Below, piece after piece: positions 1 through 5,139 of a DNA stretch of 5,139 nucleotides. Both the position numbers and the translations under genes were made by a program. This stretch comes from Chloroflexota bacterium (GTDB taxonomy: Bacteria > Chloroflexota > Anaerolineae > Anaerolineales > Anaerolineaceae), in NCBI GenBank assembly GCA_029265085.1, contig JAJUJY010000242.1:1-5139 (forward strand). The letters are read 5' to 3'. A model generated the notes under the pieces. The model saw only the letters and a list, made by a program, of their open reading frames with translations, did no database searches and was not told the origin of the DNA. Numbering within the stretch: the first letter of the stretch is position 1; the number at the start of each line of letters is the position of its first letter.

Positions 1-1
1 A

Positions 2-70
2 AGACAATTATGTTTTGCAGAAAAAGAGAATAATATAATTTTTGATTTTTCTACTTTCTCATTTGAATAA
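2..70 (+). CDS. Possible 3' end of an upstream gene (partial)
   Basis: An open frame enters from the left edge and ends at TAA 68-70. It reads as 22 codons, ending in ...IIFDFSTFSFE. The stop lies 9 bases before the ATG of the caspase-like gene, and the purine-rich ribosome binding site of that gene fills the space between them, a typical operon junction. The fragment is too short to assign to a family. In AT-rich DNA a 22-codon open frame can occur by chance, so this call rests mainly on the tight spacing. The fragment is in the same frame as the caspase gene, so one in-frame TAA is all that separates the two. Confidence 0.4.
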   Translation, partial: RQLCFAEKENNIIFDFSTFSFE

Positions 71-71
71 A

Positions 72-78
72 GAGGGGG
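72..78 (+). promoter_or_regulatory. Ribosome binding site of the caspase-like gene, unusually close to ATG
   Basis: The run GAGGGGG ends only one base before ATG 80. If the pairing core is GAGG (72-75), the spacer is 4 bases, which is short. No other start codon exists between the in-frame TAA at 68-70 and this ATG, and the caspase fold begins about ten residues later, so ATG 80 is the best start despite the tight spacing. Confidence 0.5.
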
Positions 79-79
79 T

Positions 80-1189
80 ATGAACGATGTATACATATTA
101 ACTAGTCGAGTTTCTGTATTATCAGTTGGGGTTTGTGAATATAAGCACTTGCCCCGACTAAAAGGCTCTGTCAATGATGTTTATGATCTATATAATGTTT
201 TGGTTGAAGATGAGACCACTGCCTTATTAAAAGAAACTCAATTTAAGCTGCTAGAGAATCCAAATGCGTCTGAATTACGATCTGAATTAACCGAGTGGGT
301 ATATTCGAGAAGTGCTCCTCAAGATATTTTTGTTTTTTATTTTTCTGGGCATGCCGTACCGCTTGGGTATCAAGATATTGGCCTCTGCACAAAGGAAACT
401 GTTATCCATTCACTTAATAATTTACCAATTCAGACATCTCTAGTGTCATTACGAGAAATTGTCTCGACCATTGCGTCCATAAAAGCCGATCCAGTAATAA
501 TTCTTGACACGTGTTTTAGTGGAAAGGGAGGTAGGACGATTCAATTTGCCATTGAAGAAATGAAGAAAGTTGTCCAAGCAGAAGCAAGTAGTGCTTATGC
601 TCTAATGGCTTCTTGTAATTCACTAGAATCTAGTTTGGAAAACGGTAATCGAGGGGTGTTTAGCAAGATTCTTGTTGATACTTGTCATGCAGGAGTAGAA
701 AATGTTAATGAACCATTCTTAACCTTGAGTGATCTACATCCTTCTATACGACAAGAGCTTGAAAAGTCTGCTTATGATATGTTACCTCAGTTGTTTATTG
801 GTGATACCTTACCAAAATTTGCCTTTGTAAAAAATACAGCTTATTCACCTCGAATAGAAAAATTTACCCCATATTTTATTGAATTTCTTAAGTATCTTTG
901 GAATAATGGTTCCCCAAGAAGTATAACGACATTTGAAATAAAAGATAAATTAAATGCTGGAGTTTATGGGAATAATAGCAAATTAAAATTAGAACCGTGG
1001 GGATTAATAGAAAACGGGAATTCTACAAGATCTCGAAAATTAACTGACCGTGGGATTAAATTCATGAAAGGTGAATTGAAAATTGCTCAAGAAATAATTA
1101 AGGATTTAGAGTCTAATACATGGAAACCTTCACCAAATTCAAAGATGATTTCAGTATACGATTTTCCTTTTCAGGAAGCACTCTTATAA
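80..1189 (+). CDS. Caspase-like peptidase (C14 / metacaspase-type) with C-terminal winged-helix-like domain
   Basis: This is a predicted cysteine peptidase of the caspase fold, 369 aa. Residues 11-250 carry the fold in order: a first strand (VSVLSVGV) with an Asn-Asp pair at 32-33 in the first helix; the catalytic histidine His91 in the YFSGHA strand end; the catalytic cysteine Cys145 in ILDTCFSG; then the ASCNS...GVFSKIL segment typical of the small-subunit half. Both dyad residues are present, so it should be active. Residues 262-345 form a separate helical domain with an LTDRGIKFMKGE segment resembling winged-helix modules of small phage and plasmid proteins; this assignment is weaker. There is no signal peptide or membrane helix, so it is probably cytoplasmic. 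Bacterial caspase-like proteins often act as effectors in conflict or cell-suicide systems that have a separate sensor. No sensor is visible, but the gene may be co-transcribed with whatever lies to the left. Strongly AT-rich, which suggests transfer. Confidence 0.85.
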   Translation: MNDVYILTSRVSVLSVGVCEYKHLPRLKGSVNDVYDLYNVLVEDETTALLKETQFKLLENPNASELRSELTEWVYSRSAPQDIFVFYFSGHAVPLGYQDIGLCTKETVIHSLNNLPIQTSLVSLREIVSTIASIKADPVIILDTCFSGKGGRTIQFAIEEMKKVVQAEASSAYALMASCNSLESSLENGNRGVFSKILVDTCHAGVENVNEPFLTLSDLHPSIRQELEKSAYDMLPQLFIGDTLPKFAFVKNTAYSPRIEKFTPYFIEFLKYLWNNGSPRSITTFEIKDKLNAGVYGNNSKLKLEPWGLIENGNSTRSRKLTDRGIKFMKGELKIAQEIIKDLESNTWKPSPNSKMISVYDFPFQEALL

Positions 1190-1344
1190 TGTGTAAGGAA
1201 AAAATAACAATTAATTAGGAAGCGATTAATTCCTTGCATTTAAAGTTGTTTATTTTATGTTATGAATAATAAATAATGAACCTTATTCCACTGCATCAGT
1301 TTTTGTAGGTAAGGCCGAAAGAACAAACAAAGAGGTTTTGTAAT

Positions 1345-2100
1345 ATGGGAAAATACGATCCACTAAAAAGATTTCTTGCAAGCATCCAGCCAACGGTCAG
1401 CGTGCAGTCGCTAACCTTCAAGGAAATAGAAAGAATAATAGGCTCGAAGTTACCCAGTAGCGCGTATGAACACCTAGCCTGGTGGAGTAATCCGACTTCA
1501 CCTTTGGATCATCCTCACGCTCAATCCTGGCTTGAAGCACGCTGGATGGTGGATTCAGTGGATCAACTGGAAAAGCGGGTCCATTTCCGCAGAATGACCC
1601 ATGCCTACACCAAAAATATTGGCCAGCCTACAGACTCAAAAAGGGATTCATTTACTTCTCCAGAAGTGAGTTTTGTACAGAATGAAGATACATCCCAACC
1701 AACCGAAAACCTACAATTTTTACTTAAACTTGGTTTTGAAGAAGTTGGCATGTGGGTTCTTAATGGAAATTCCGTTCAATTCCAACTGACGAAAAATGAA
1801 AATGAGCGGAATATCCTATATGCATTTATTGTGCAAGGGAACGTCAACTATATCGGTAAATCGACAATGACACTTGGTGGGCGCATGAACGGATATAGAA
1901 ATCCTAACCTATCCCAAATCACCAATATTAATAATAATGCGCGGATTAAAGAACTTCTACAAAAAGGTACACCAGTAAAAATTTATGCACTTGTACCCAA
2001 AGAAGAAATTCTTTACAAAGGGTTTCCGTTGAATATTGCTGCCGGTCTCGAGGACAACTTACTTGCTCGCATCCGTCCACCCTGGAATGAGCGTGTATAA
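1345..2100 (+). CDS. DUF7662-like domain fused to a GIY-YIG nuclease
   Basis: Predicted two-domain DNA nuclease, 251 aa. Residues 3-84 match my recollection of the DUF7662 pattern: YDPLKRFL, then LTFKEIERIIGSKLP, AWWSN, and a SWLEARWMVDSVD segment, ending in FRR. Residues 85-121 are a polar, probably flexible linker. Residues 122-250 form the nuclease: a lead-in (GFEEVGMW), then LYAF (Tyr159, the GIY position), NYIGKS (Tyr169-Ile-Gly), the catalytic arginine position in GGRMNGY (Arg180), QITNINNN, and the metal-binding glutamate in AAGLEDNL (Glu236), closing with PPWN (Asn248). All expected active-site positions are filled. GIY-YIG domains cut DNA in restriction enzymes, homing endonucleases and repair enzymes; DUF7662 has no role known to me and may recognise DNA or a partner. 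ATG 1345 follows AGAGG at 1331-1335 with a 9-base spacer. A restriction-like or defence role is inference; no methyltransferase is visible. Confidence 0.85.
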   Translation: MGKYDPLKRFLASIQPTVSVQSLTFKEIERIIGSKLPSSAYEHLAWWSNPTSPLDHPHAQSWLEARWMVDSVDQLEKRVHFRRMTHAYTKNIGQPTDSKRDSFTSPEVSFVQNEDTSQPTENLQFLLKLGFEEVGMWVLNGNSVQFQLTKNENERNILYAFIVQGNVNYIGKSTMTLGGRMNGYRNPNLSQITNINNNARIKELLQKGTPVKIYALVPKEEILYKGFPLNIAAGLEDNLLARIRPPWNERV

Positions 2101-2133
2101 CAACAATATATGTTCCGTTTTTTTATGGCTCCA

Positions 2134-2181
2134 GTGGGTGGTTATTCCGCCCACACGCAGGTTACGCAAACCGTAGGGCGG
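2134..2181 (+). repeat. Inverted repeats with two competing hairpins between the nuclease and zinc-ribbon genes
   Basis: GTGGGTGG (2134-2141) can pair with CCGCCCAC (2147-2154) around a 5-base loop, an 8-base-pair stem with one G-T pair. The same CCGCCC (2147-2152) is also the exact reverse complement of GGGCGG (2176-2181). That longer hairpin would enclose a small inner stem, GGTT (2160-2163) with AACC (2169-2172). The two outer stems share the middle arm and exclude each other. No T-run follows, so it is not a standard terminator. It could be a repeat-family insertion or an RNA control element upstream of the next gene. Confidence 0.45.
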
Positions 2182-2194
2182 CTCATCGTAAAAC

Positions 2195-2198
2195 AAGG
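2195..2198 (+). promoter_or_regulatory. Ribosome binding site that favours the internal start at 2206
   Basis: AAGG lies 7 bases before ATG 2206, whereas the earlier in-frame ATGs at 2110 and 2125 have no purine-rich sequence at a suitable distance. The hairpin-forming sequence would also fall inside the coding region if translation began at 2110. Both points favour 2206 as the real start. Confidence 0.45.
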
Positions 2199-2205
2199 CA
2201 TAGGA

Positions 2206-2760
2206 ATGAATAATTATCAGGAAGTTTCAAAGCAGAGTGAAATGAACGTTTTGATCGATTTAATGGGTAATTTCCACGATAGTATGACAAAGGAAATCCA
2301 TATAATCAATCGTGGAGCAGTTCTCCCTGATCACAAAATGATCATGTCTCATCAATTTGATGCGCAGGTTCTTGTTCAATCACAATGGAAACCTTTTGCA
2401 ATCGAATTACTTTTTATAGAAGTTCTGGAATTATCTATCAATGATCCTGGCGATTATTTTTTGGCAGCAGGTTCTGTAGAACAACAACCTGTTTACAACG
2501 AAACCCGCAGGATTGAAATGAAGTTTGCTTCAAGTTTCAAAGTATCTTCCAGGCAGCTATTTTATCGAGTCCAATCAGAATATTTAGGAAAAAAAGCACG
2601 TTTCAAATCGGAAGTTCCATCGCCAAAAGCCATTCCGGCAAAGGTGATTGATGATAATTGGCGTCAATGCTCATCCTGTGGTGATGCTTGGGAAGAAAAT
2701 CCGAATGAAGGTTATTCAGTCTGCCCAAAGTGTTTGTTGCTTACAGAATTGGAGTCTTAA
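2206..2760 (+). CDS. Small protein of unknown function with C-terminal zinc ribbon
   Basis: I cannot assign this 184-aa protein to a named family. Residues 10-130 form a mixed alpha/beta domain with strand-like hydrophobic segments (for example VLVQSQWKPFAIELLFIEV) and no catalytic signature that I recognise. The C-terminus carries a clear zinc ribbon: CSSC (Cys155, Cys158), a 14-residue spacer, then CPKC (Cys173, Cys176), eight residues before the end. Such ribbons usually bind nucleic acid or another protein. There are no membrane segments. The frame is open back to 2110, which would add 32 residues, but those residues look like translated hairpin sequence and the better ribosome binding site is at 2206. 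Composition matches the AT-rich segment. An attC-like sequence begins 10 bases after the stop, as expected for the last gene of an integron cassette. It could be a partner or regulator of the adjacent nuclease, but the sequence does not show this. Confidence 0.75.
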   Translation: MNNYQEVSKQSEMNVLIDLMGNFHDSMTKEIHIINRGAVLPDHKMIMSHQFDAQVLVQSQWKPFAIELLFIEVLELSINDPGDYFLAAGSVEQQPVYNETRRIEMKFASSFKVSSRQLFYRVQSEYLGKKARFKSEVPSPKAIPAKVIDDNWRQCSSCGDAWEENPNEGYSVCPKCLLLTELES

Positions 2761-2770
2761 GGTCAAATGC

Positions 2771-2802
2771 GCGCCAACAAAGCATGCATCTGACGGTTAG
2801 GT
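2771..2802 (+). other. attC-like integron recombination site, truncated or collapsed
   Basis: The stretch starts with GCGCCAAC (2771-2778), then AA, then AGCATGCATCTGAC (2781-2794). This is the layout of the left half of an attC site (R'' box ending in AAC, two-base spacer, L'' arm ending in GAC), and it resembles the start of the known aadA1 attC. The left core fits the RYYYAAC consensus at only 5 of 7 positions. GTTAGGT (2796-2802) fits the right core GTTRRRY at all 7, but it lies immediately after the left arm. A normal attC is about 57-141 bases long, with a right arm complementary to the left; no such arm is found before 2898. I read it as an attC remnant or internally deleted site. Chance resemblance cannot be excluded. 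Confidence 0.45.
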
Positions 2803-2827
2803 CTCCCTCCCATTTTCTGTCCCTCCC

Positions 2828-2845
2828 GCCCCTGGCGTGGGGGGC
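2828..2845 (+). terminator. Weak possible terminator hairpin
   Basis: GCCCC (2828-2832) can pair with GGGGC (2841-2845) around an 8-base loop, followed by ATTTCTTCATT, which is only moderately T-rich. It lies between the zinc-ribbon gene and the membrane-protein gene and could end transcription from the left. The stem is short and the tail imperfect. Confidence 0.22.
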
Positions 2846-2898
2846 ATTTCTTCATTAAAATCAATCCATCCAATCCTTCCCGCCCGGAGACCCTCGCC

Positions 2899-3318
2899 AT
2901 GTTTATAAAAATTGCCCTGGTGGCCTTCATCTGTTTAGAATTATCCAATGTGCTGGCCTTATATTTTGCGCCCGGTTCCAAATATGCCAATGCGGTGGGT
3001 GTGTTTACCGCCTGGGAAAAATCCAAACAGGACCCGGAAATTCATGATTTTGTCCGCTACCTGGTCTATTGGGTGGCCGGGGCAAAACTGATCTTCCTCC
3101 TGCTGCTGGCGGCCATCGTCCTCTTTGCCGGTGTCGAGTTTCAGCGCATCGGGCTGGCTGCGCTGGCGGTTGCCACGCTGTCATTCTACTGGCGCTTATT
3201 CCCATTGATCAAAAAGATGGACCGCAGCGGGCAGATCGATCCCAAGAACTATTCGACCACCCTGGGGATCATGATTTTTGTCTTTGTGGTCATTTTCTTT
3301 GCGGCAGCCCTGATCTGA
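2899..3318 (+). CDS. Four-helix integral membrane protein of unknown function
   Basis: This 139-aa protein is nearly all hydrophobic helices: about residues 2-22, 54-78, 82-102 and 120-138. The first helix is followed by an amphipathic, charged segment (residues 37-52, AWEKSKQDPEIHDFVR), and a short loop rich in Lys and Asp (105-118) precedes the last helix. The first helix is long and has no clear signal-peptidase site, so it is probably a membrane anchor. I recognise no transporter or enzyme signature. ATG 2899 follows GGAGA (2886-2890) with an 8-base spacer. GC-rich third positions set it apart from the genes on its left and match the genes on its right, so it is the first gene of the host-like part. 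The next gene begins 143 bases downstream, so co-transcription is possible but not evident. Confidence 0.72.
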   Translation: MFIKIALVAFICLELSNVLALYFAPGSKYANAVGVFTAWEKSKQDPEIHDFVRYLVYWVAGAKLIFLLLLAAIVLFAGVEFQRIGLAALAVATLSFYWRLFPLIKKMDRSGQIDPKNYSTTLGIMIFVFVVIFFAAALI

Positions 3319-3461
3319 TCGCGGCAGCGGTTGGATTCAAGGAAACCCTATCCAAATGGTGAAGGGCTGGGCCGCGGCATCCTCCTGGTGCGGCAGTTCC
3401 CGCCTCGCCTTGCCATACAAGCCGCTTTACCTTACATCACCGAATCAAGGAGCTGGAAATC

Positions 3462-4403
3462 ATGGAAGTTAACCTTGCGGCCGTAGAAAAAATGGTGCTG
3501 CCGTATTTTCCGGGGTGTCAGATTACCCGGGTGGAAGACCGCGGAATCTGGATCCGGCATAATCTGAAAATCACCTTGGATTCCGGCGAGGTGGTTTTCC
3601 TCAAAATTGATGTGGATTTTGCGGCTTCCGAGAAAGAAGCCTTCCTTTGCCGGCTGCTGGAAGAACACCGCCTGCCTGCGCCGCCGGTGATTGCCTGTGA
3701 TGCATCCGGAACGGTTGTTCCCAAACCGTACATCCTTCAACAATGCGTCCGCGGGATCAAGCTTGCCGAGTGCCTGGCTCAGGCTGAGCCGAACGAGCTT
3801 CGGGAAATCTACCGCGCCTTAGGCAAGTTCTACCGCGATCTGCATGCCATCCATTACGCGCATTCCGGTTGGATTGACGGGCCGGGAATTGTGTACGGCC
3901 GCTCTCCGAACCAGCACCAGTATGAAGAGGTGATTGTCCGTATTGGGCAGGAGGCCGTTGCAAAAGGCTTTCTCGCCCCGGCAGACCACCAGCGCCTCCA
4001 GCGAATCTGGTCAGAAAACCTGGCCTGGCTGGACCAGCACCAGCCCACTTTGGTTTTGGGCGCGCTGCCCTGGACGGTGTATTTAGAAAATTCCGGCGGC
4101 GGCTGGCAGGTTGCCAAGATAACCGACCTGATCGATGGTTTATATTGGGATGCTGCCTGGGACTTGATGAATATTCGCTGCCCGGCTTTTGAAGCGCCTC
4201 TGGCTCCGGAGCTTTGGGAGAGCTTTTTGTCGGAATACGGGGCGGCTCCGGATGAGAAGCGTCTAAAAATATATGGATTAATGCAGCAGTTGGATGCCGC
4301 GATGGGTAATTACATGGAACCTGCTTCTCCAAAAAATGCGCTTTGGAAGGCCGAAGTATGGCGGAACTTCCCAAAACTGCTGGATGAGGTGGAAAGGGTA
4401 TAA
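3462..4403 (+). CDS. Aminoglycoside-phosphotransferase-fold protein with degenerate catalytic loop (pseudokinase-like)
   Basis: A 313-aa protein of the APH/choline-kinase-like fold, a normal length for that family. The N-lobe (residues 10-95) has the ATP-binding lysine position in VVFLKID (Lys48), a candidate helix glutamate in the following EKEAFLCRLLEEH segment, and a hinge around KPYILQQCV. The C-lobe contains the expected helix before the active site (ALGKFYRDLHAIH, 119-131). The catalytic loop, normally H-G-D-x-x-x-x-N, reads LVLGALPWTVYLE at 197-209: the His, the catalytic Asp and the Asn are replaced by Leu199, Ala201 and a non-Asn residue. The following metal-binding segment survives as KITDLIDGLYWDAAWDL (219-235, Asp222 probable). 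Phosphotransfer is therefore unlikely by the usual mechanism, although nucleotide or ligand binding may remain. No frameshift is visible. ATG 3462 follows AAGGAG (3447-3452) with a 9-base spacer. A weak promoter-like TTGCCA lies at 3410-3415. An antibiotic-resistance role should not be assumed. Confidence 0.78.
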   Translation: MEVNLAAVEKMVLPYFPGCQITRVEDRGIWIRHNLKITLDSGEVVFLKIDVDFAASEKEAFLCRLLEEHRLPAPPVIACDASGTVVPKPYILQQCVRGIKLAECLAQAEPNELREIYRALGKFYRDLHAIHYAHSGWIDGPGIVYGRSPNQHQYEEVIVRIGQEAVAKGFLAPADHQRLQRIWSENLAWLDQHQPTLVLGALPWTVYLENSGGGWQVAKITDLIDGLYWDAAWDLMNIRCPAFEAPLAPELWESFLSEYGAAPDEKRLKIYGLMQQLDAAMGNYMEPASPKNALWKAEVWRNFPKLLDEVERV

Positions 4404-4472
4404 TACGTGAGCGTCAGCCCGCAGCGCGTCTCATGCAAACCGGGCTGGCAGATCGGTTTTCATAGACAGGAC

Positions 4473-4477
4473 AGGAG
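4473..4477 (+). promoter_or_regulatory. Ribosome binding site choosing ATG 4482 for the last gene
   Basis: AGGAG lies 4 bases before ATG 4482. An alternative in-frame GTG at 4407, 25 codons earlier, begins just after the preceding stop but has no ribosome binding site apart from GGAAAGGG inside the end of the previous gene (4391-4398). The later start is preferred. Confidence 0.45.
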
Positions 4478-4481
4478 CCTG

Positions 4482-5139
4482 ATGAACGGCGAACATGCAC
4501 AAATAATTGCTTTGGTTGCCCACGGAAATCATGCCTTGAACGGCGGCAGCGTGGACGTATCGGCGAATTCCACGTTTCAGTTTGTCTCTGGATTGAAGTT
4601 TTCGCGCTATCGCAGTCCGCAAGATTCGCGCGGGCTGGAGGTGGCCGGCAGCGCGGCGGAATGGCTGGACTTTTTGCGCGCGAACCGGGCAGCCCGGCTG
4701 TGGAACGTGGCCTTTGGCTGGCAGCGGCAGGATTTCGCCGAGCATATTGCCGCCTCGTTTTCCGGCGGCGTCCCCAGAGCCATCCAGGCGGATATGCCGG
4801 ACGGGTATGAACTCTGGTATCCGCAGTGGAAAACCGGCGGGCAGGATCCGCAGAAACCCTGGCTAGTGGAATACCGCAGCCTGCGGTTTTCCAATTCGCA
4901 CGCACTGCCCGTTCCAGCGCTGGAGCTGGTCAAAGACCGGCTGCGGCAGGCCATCTTGCAGGCGCAAGCCTTTGCCGGCCGCCCGGATCTGGGAATTGGG
5001 CTGTGGGCGGCTCATTTTGCCCGGGCGGTGGAATGGCTGGATTCCCCAGCGCCGGTCGGACCGTATCACCCCGACCTGCTGCCCGGTTTGGGCTACAGCC
5101 TGGAAGCCCGCCAGGTACTGGCCGCGGCGGCGCAGGCGG
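4482..5139 (+). CDS. Protein of unknown function, incomplete at right edge
   Basis: The frame is open from ATG 4482 to the end of the window, giving 219 complete codons without a stop. The protein starts MNGEHAQIIALVAHGNHALNGG and continues with many Trp, Arg and Ala residues, including AAEWLDFLRA, WYPQWK and LGIGLWAAHFARAVEWL. No signal peptide or membrane helix is apparent, so it is probably cytoplasmic. I recognise no family or catalytic motif. It appears to be a true gene rather than a shadow: it has the same strand and GC-rich codon use as its neighbours, it lacks stops over 650 bases, and its residue composition looks like a folded protein. The minus-strand open frames over the same bases give Pro/Arg/Ser-rich low-quality sequence. 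The frame is also open back to GTG 4407, so 25 more N-terminal residues are possible. A TATAAT at 4399-4404, overlapping the previous stop, could serve as a -10 box, but it lacks a good -35 partner. Confidence 0.7.
   Translation, partial: MNGEHAQIIALVAHGNHALNGGSVDVSANSTFQFVSGLKFSRYRSPQDSRGLEVAGSAAEWLDFLRANRAARLWNVAFGWQRQDFAEHIAASFSGGVPRAIQADMPDGYELWYPQWKTGGQDPQKPWLVEYRSLRFSNSHALPVPALELVKDRLRQAILQAQAFAGRPDLGIGLWAAHFARAVEWLDSPAPVGPYHPDLLPGLGYSLEARQVLAAAAQA

Noticed and set aside
34..39. A perfect TATAAT that could be a -10 promoter box for the caspase gene.
   Set aside because: The best -35 partner at the right distance (TGTTTT, 11-16) is poor, and the sequence probably lies inside the end of an upstream coding frame. 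AT-rich DNA yields such hexamers by chance.
1210..1234. Repeated ATTAATT (1210-1216 and 1225-1231) and the inverted pair AGGAA/TTCCT after the caspase gene.
   Set aside because: The arms are too short for a convincing terminator or operator, and such repeats are expected in a sequence this rich in A and T. The rest of the 1190-1344 gap shows only weak promoter-like hexamers (TTGCAT at 1234-1239) and the ribosome binding site of the next gene.
2095..2167. A possible attC between the nuclease and zinc-ribbon genes, with GTATAAC at 2095-2101 and GTTACGC at 2161-2167.
   Set aside because: Each core misses the consensus at one position, and the adjoining arms are not complementary to each other, so the site would not fold as an attC.
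2763..3362. Open frames on both strands over and beside the membrane-protein gene (minus 2763-3026, minus 3005-3205, plus 3069-3362).
   Set aside because: None gives a plausible protein. The four clean transmembrane helices at 2899-3318 explain the region.
3371..3394. GCCGC/GCGGC inverted pair after the membrane-protein gene as a terminator.
   Set aside because: A 5-base stem with a 14-base loop and no T-run does not make a credible terminator.
3757..4374. A 205-codon open frame on the minus strand over the phosphotransferase-fold gene.
   Set aside because: Its translation is rich in Pro, Arg and Ser with no domain pattern. The + strand gene over it has a recognisable fold and a good ribosome binding site, so this is a shadow in GC-rich DNA.
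4414..5069. Several overlapping minus-strand open frames near the right end.
   Set aside because: They have basic, low-complexity translations. The + strand frame is open throughout 4482-5139 with better protein character and a ribosome binding site.

Overview
The window looks like bacterial chromosome with two parts of very different composition. Bases 1 to about 2800 are AT-rich: hand counts of single 60-base lines give 32% GC at 961-1020, 33% at 1921-1980 and 37% at 2521-2580. From about 2800 to the end the DNA is GC-rich: 67% at 3121-3180 and 68% at 4621-4680. All genes I can support lie on the + strand. The GC-rich proteins have the look of an environmental Chloroflexota (Anaerolineae-type) genome, but this is an impression from protein style, not a demonstrated assignment.

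The AT-rich part is accessory in character. It opens with what may be the last 22 codons of a gene entering from the left (2-70). This is followed after 9 bases by a caspase-fold peptidase with an intact His/Cys dyad and a C-terminal domain that looks like a winged helix (80-1189). After a 155-base AT-rich gap comes a DUF7662-type domain fused to a complete-looking GIY-YIG nuclease (1345-2100). A structured intergenic stretch of about 100 bases (2101-2205) leads to a small protein of unknown function ending in a four-cysteine zinc ribbon (2206-2760). Eleven bases after that stop codon lies a sequence resembling the left half of an integron attC site (2771-2802), and the base composition changes right there. 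The simplest reading is an acquired segment, possibly ending in a gene cassette, joined to host DNA at a truncated or collapsed attC. A peptidase and a nuclease side by side would fit a mobile defence or conflict function, but no complete named system can be recognised.

The GC-rich part looks like ordinary host chromosome. It holds a four-helix membrane protein (2899-3318), an aminoglycoside-phosphotransferase-fold protein whose catalytic loop is degenerate (3462-4403), and a protein of unknown function that runs off the right edge (4482-5139). Each has a recognisable ribosome binding site. The gaps at 2803-2898, 3319-3461 and 4404-4481 hold no further gene that I can support. No tRNA, rRNA, CRISPR array, transposase or integrase is visible.
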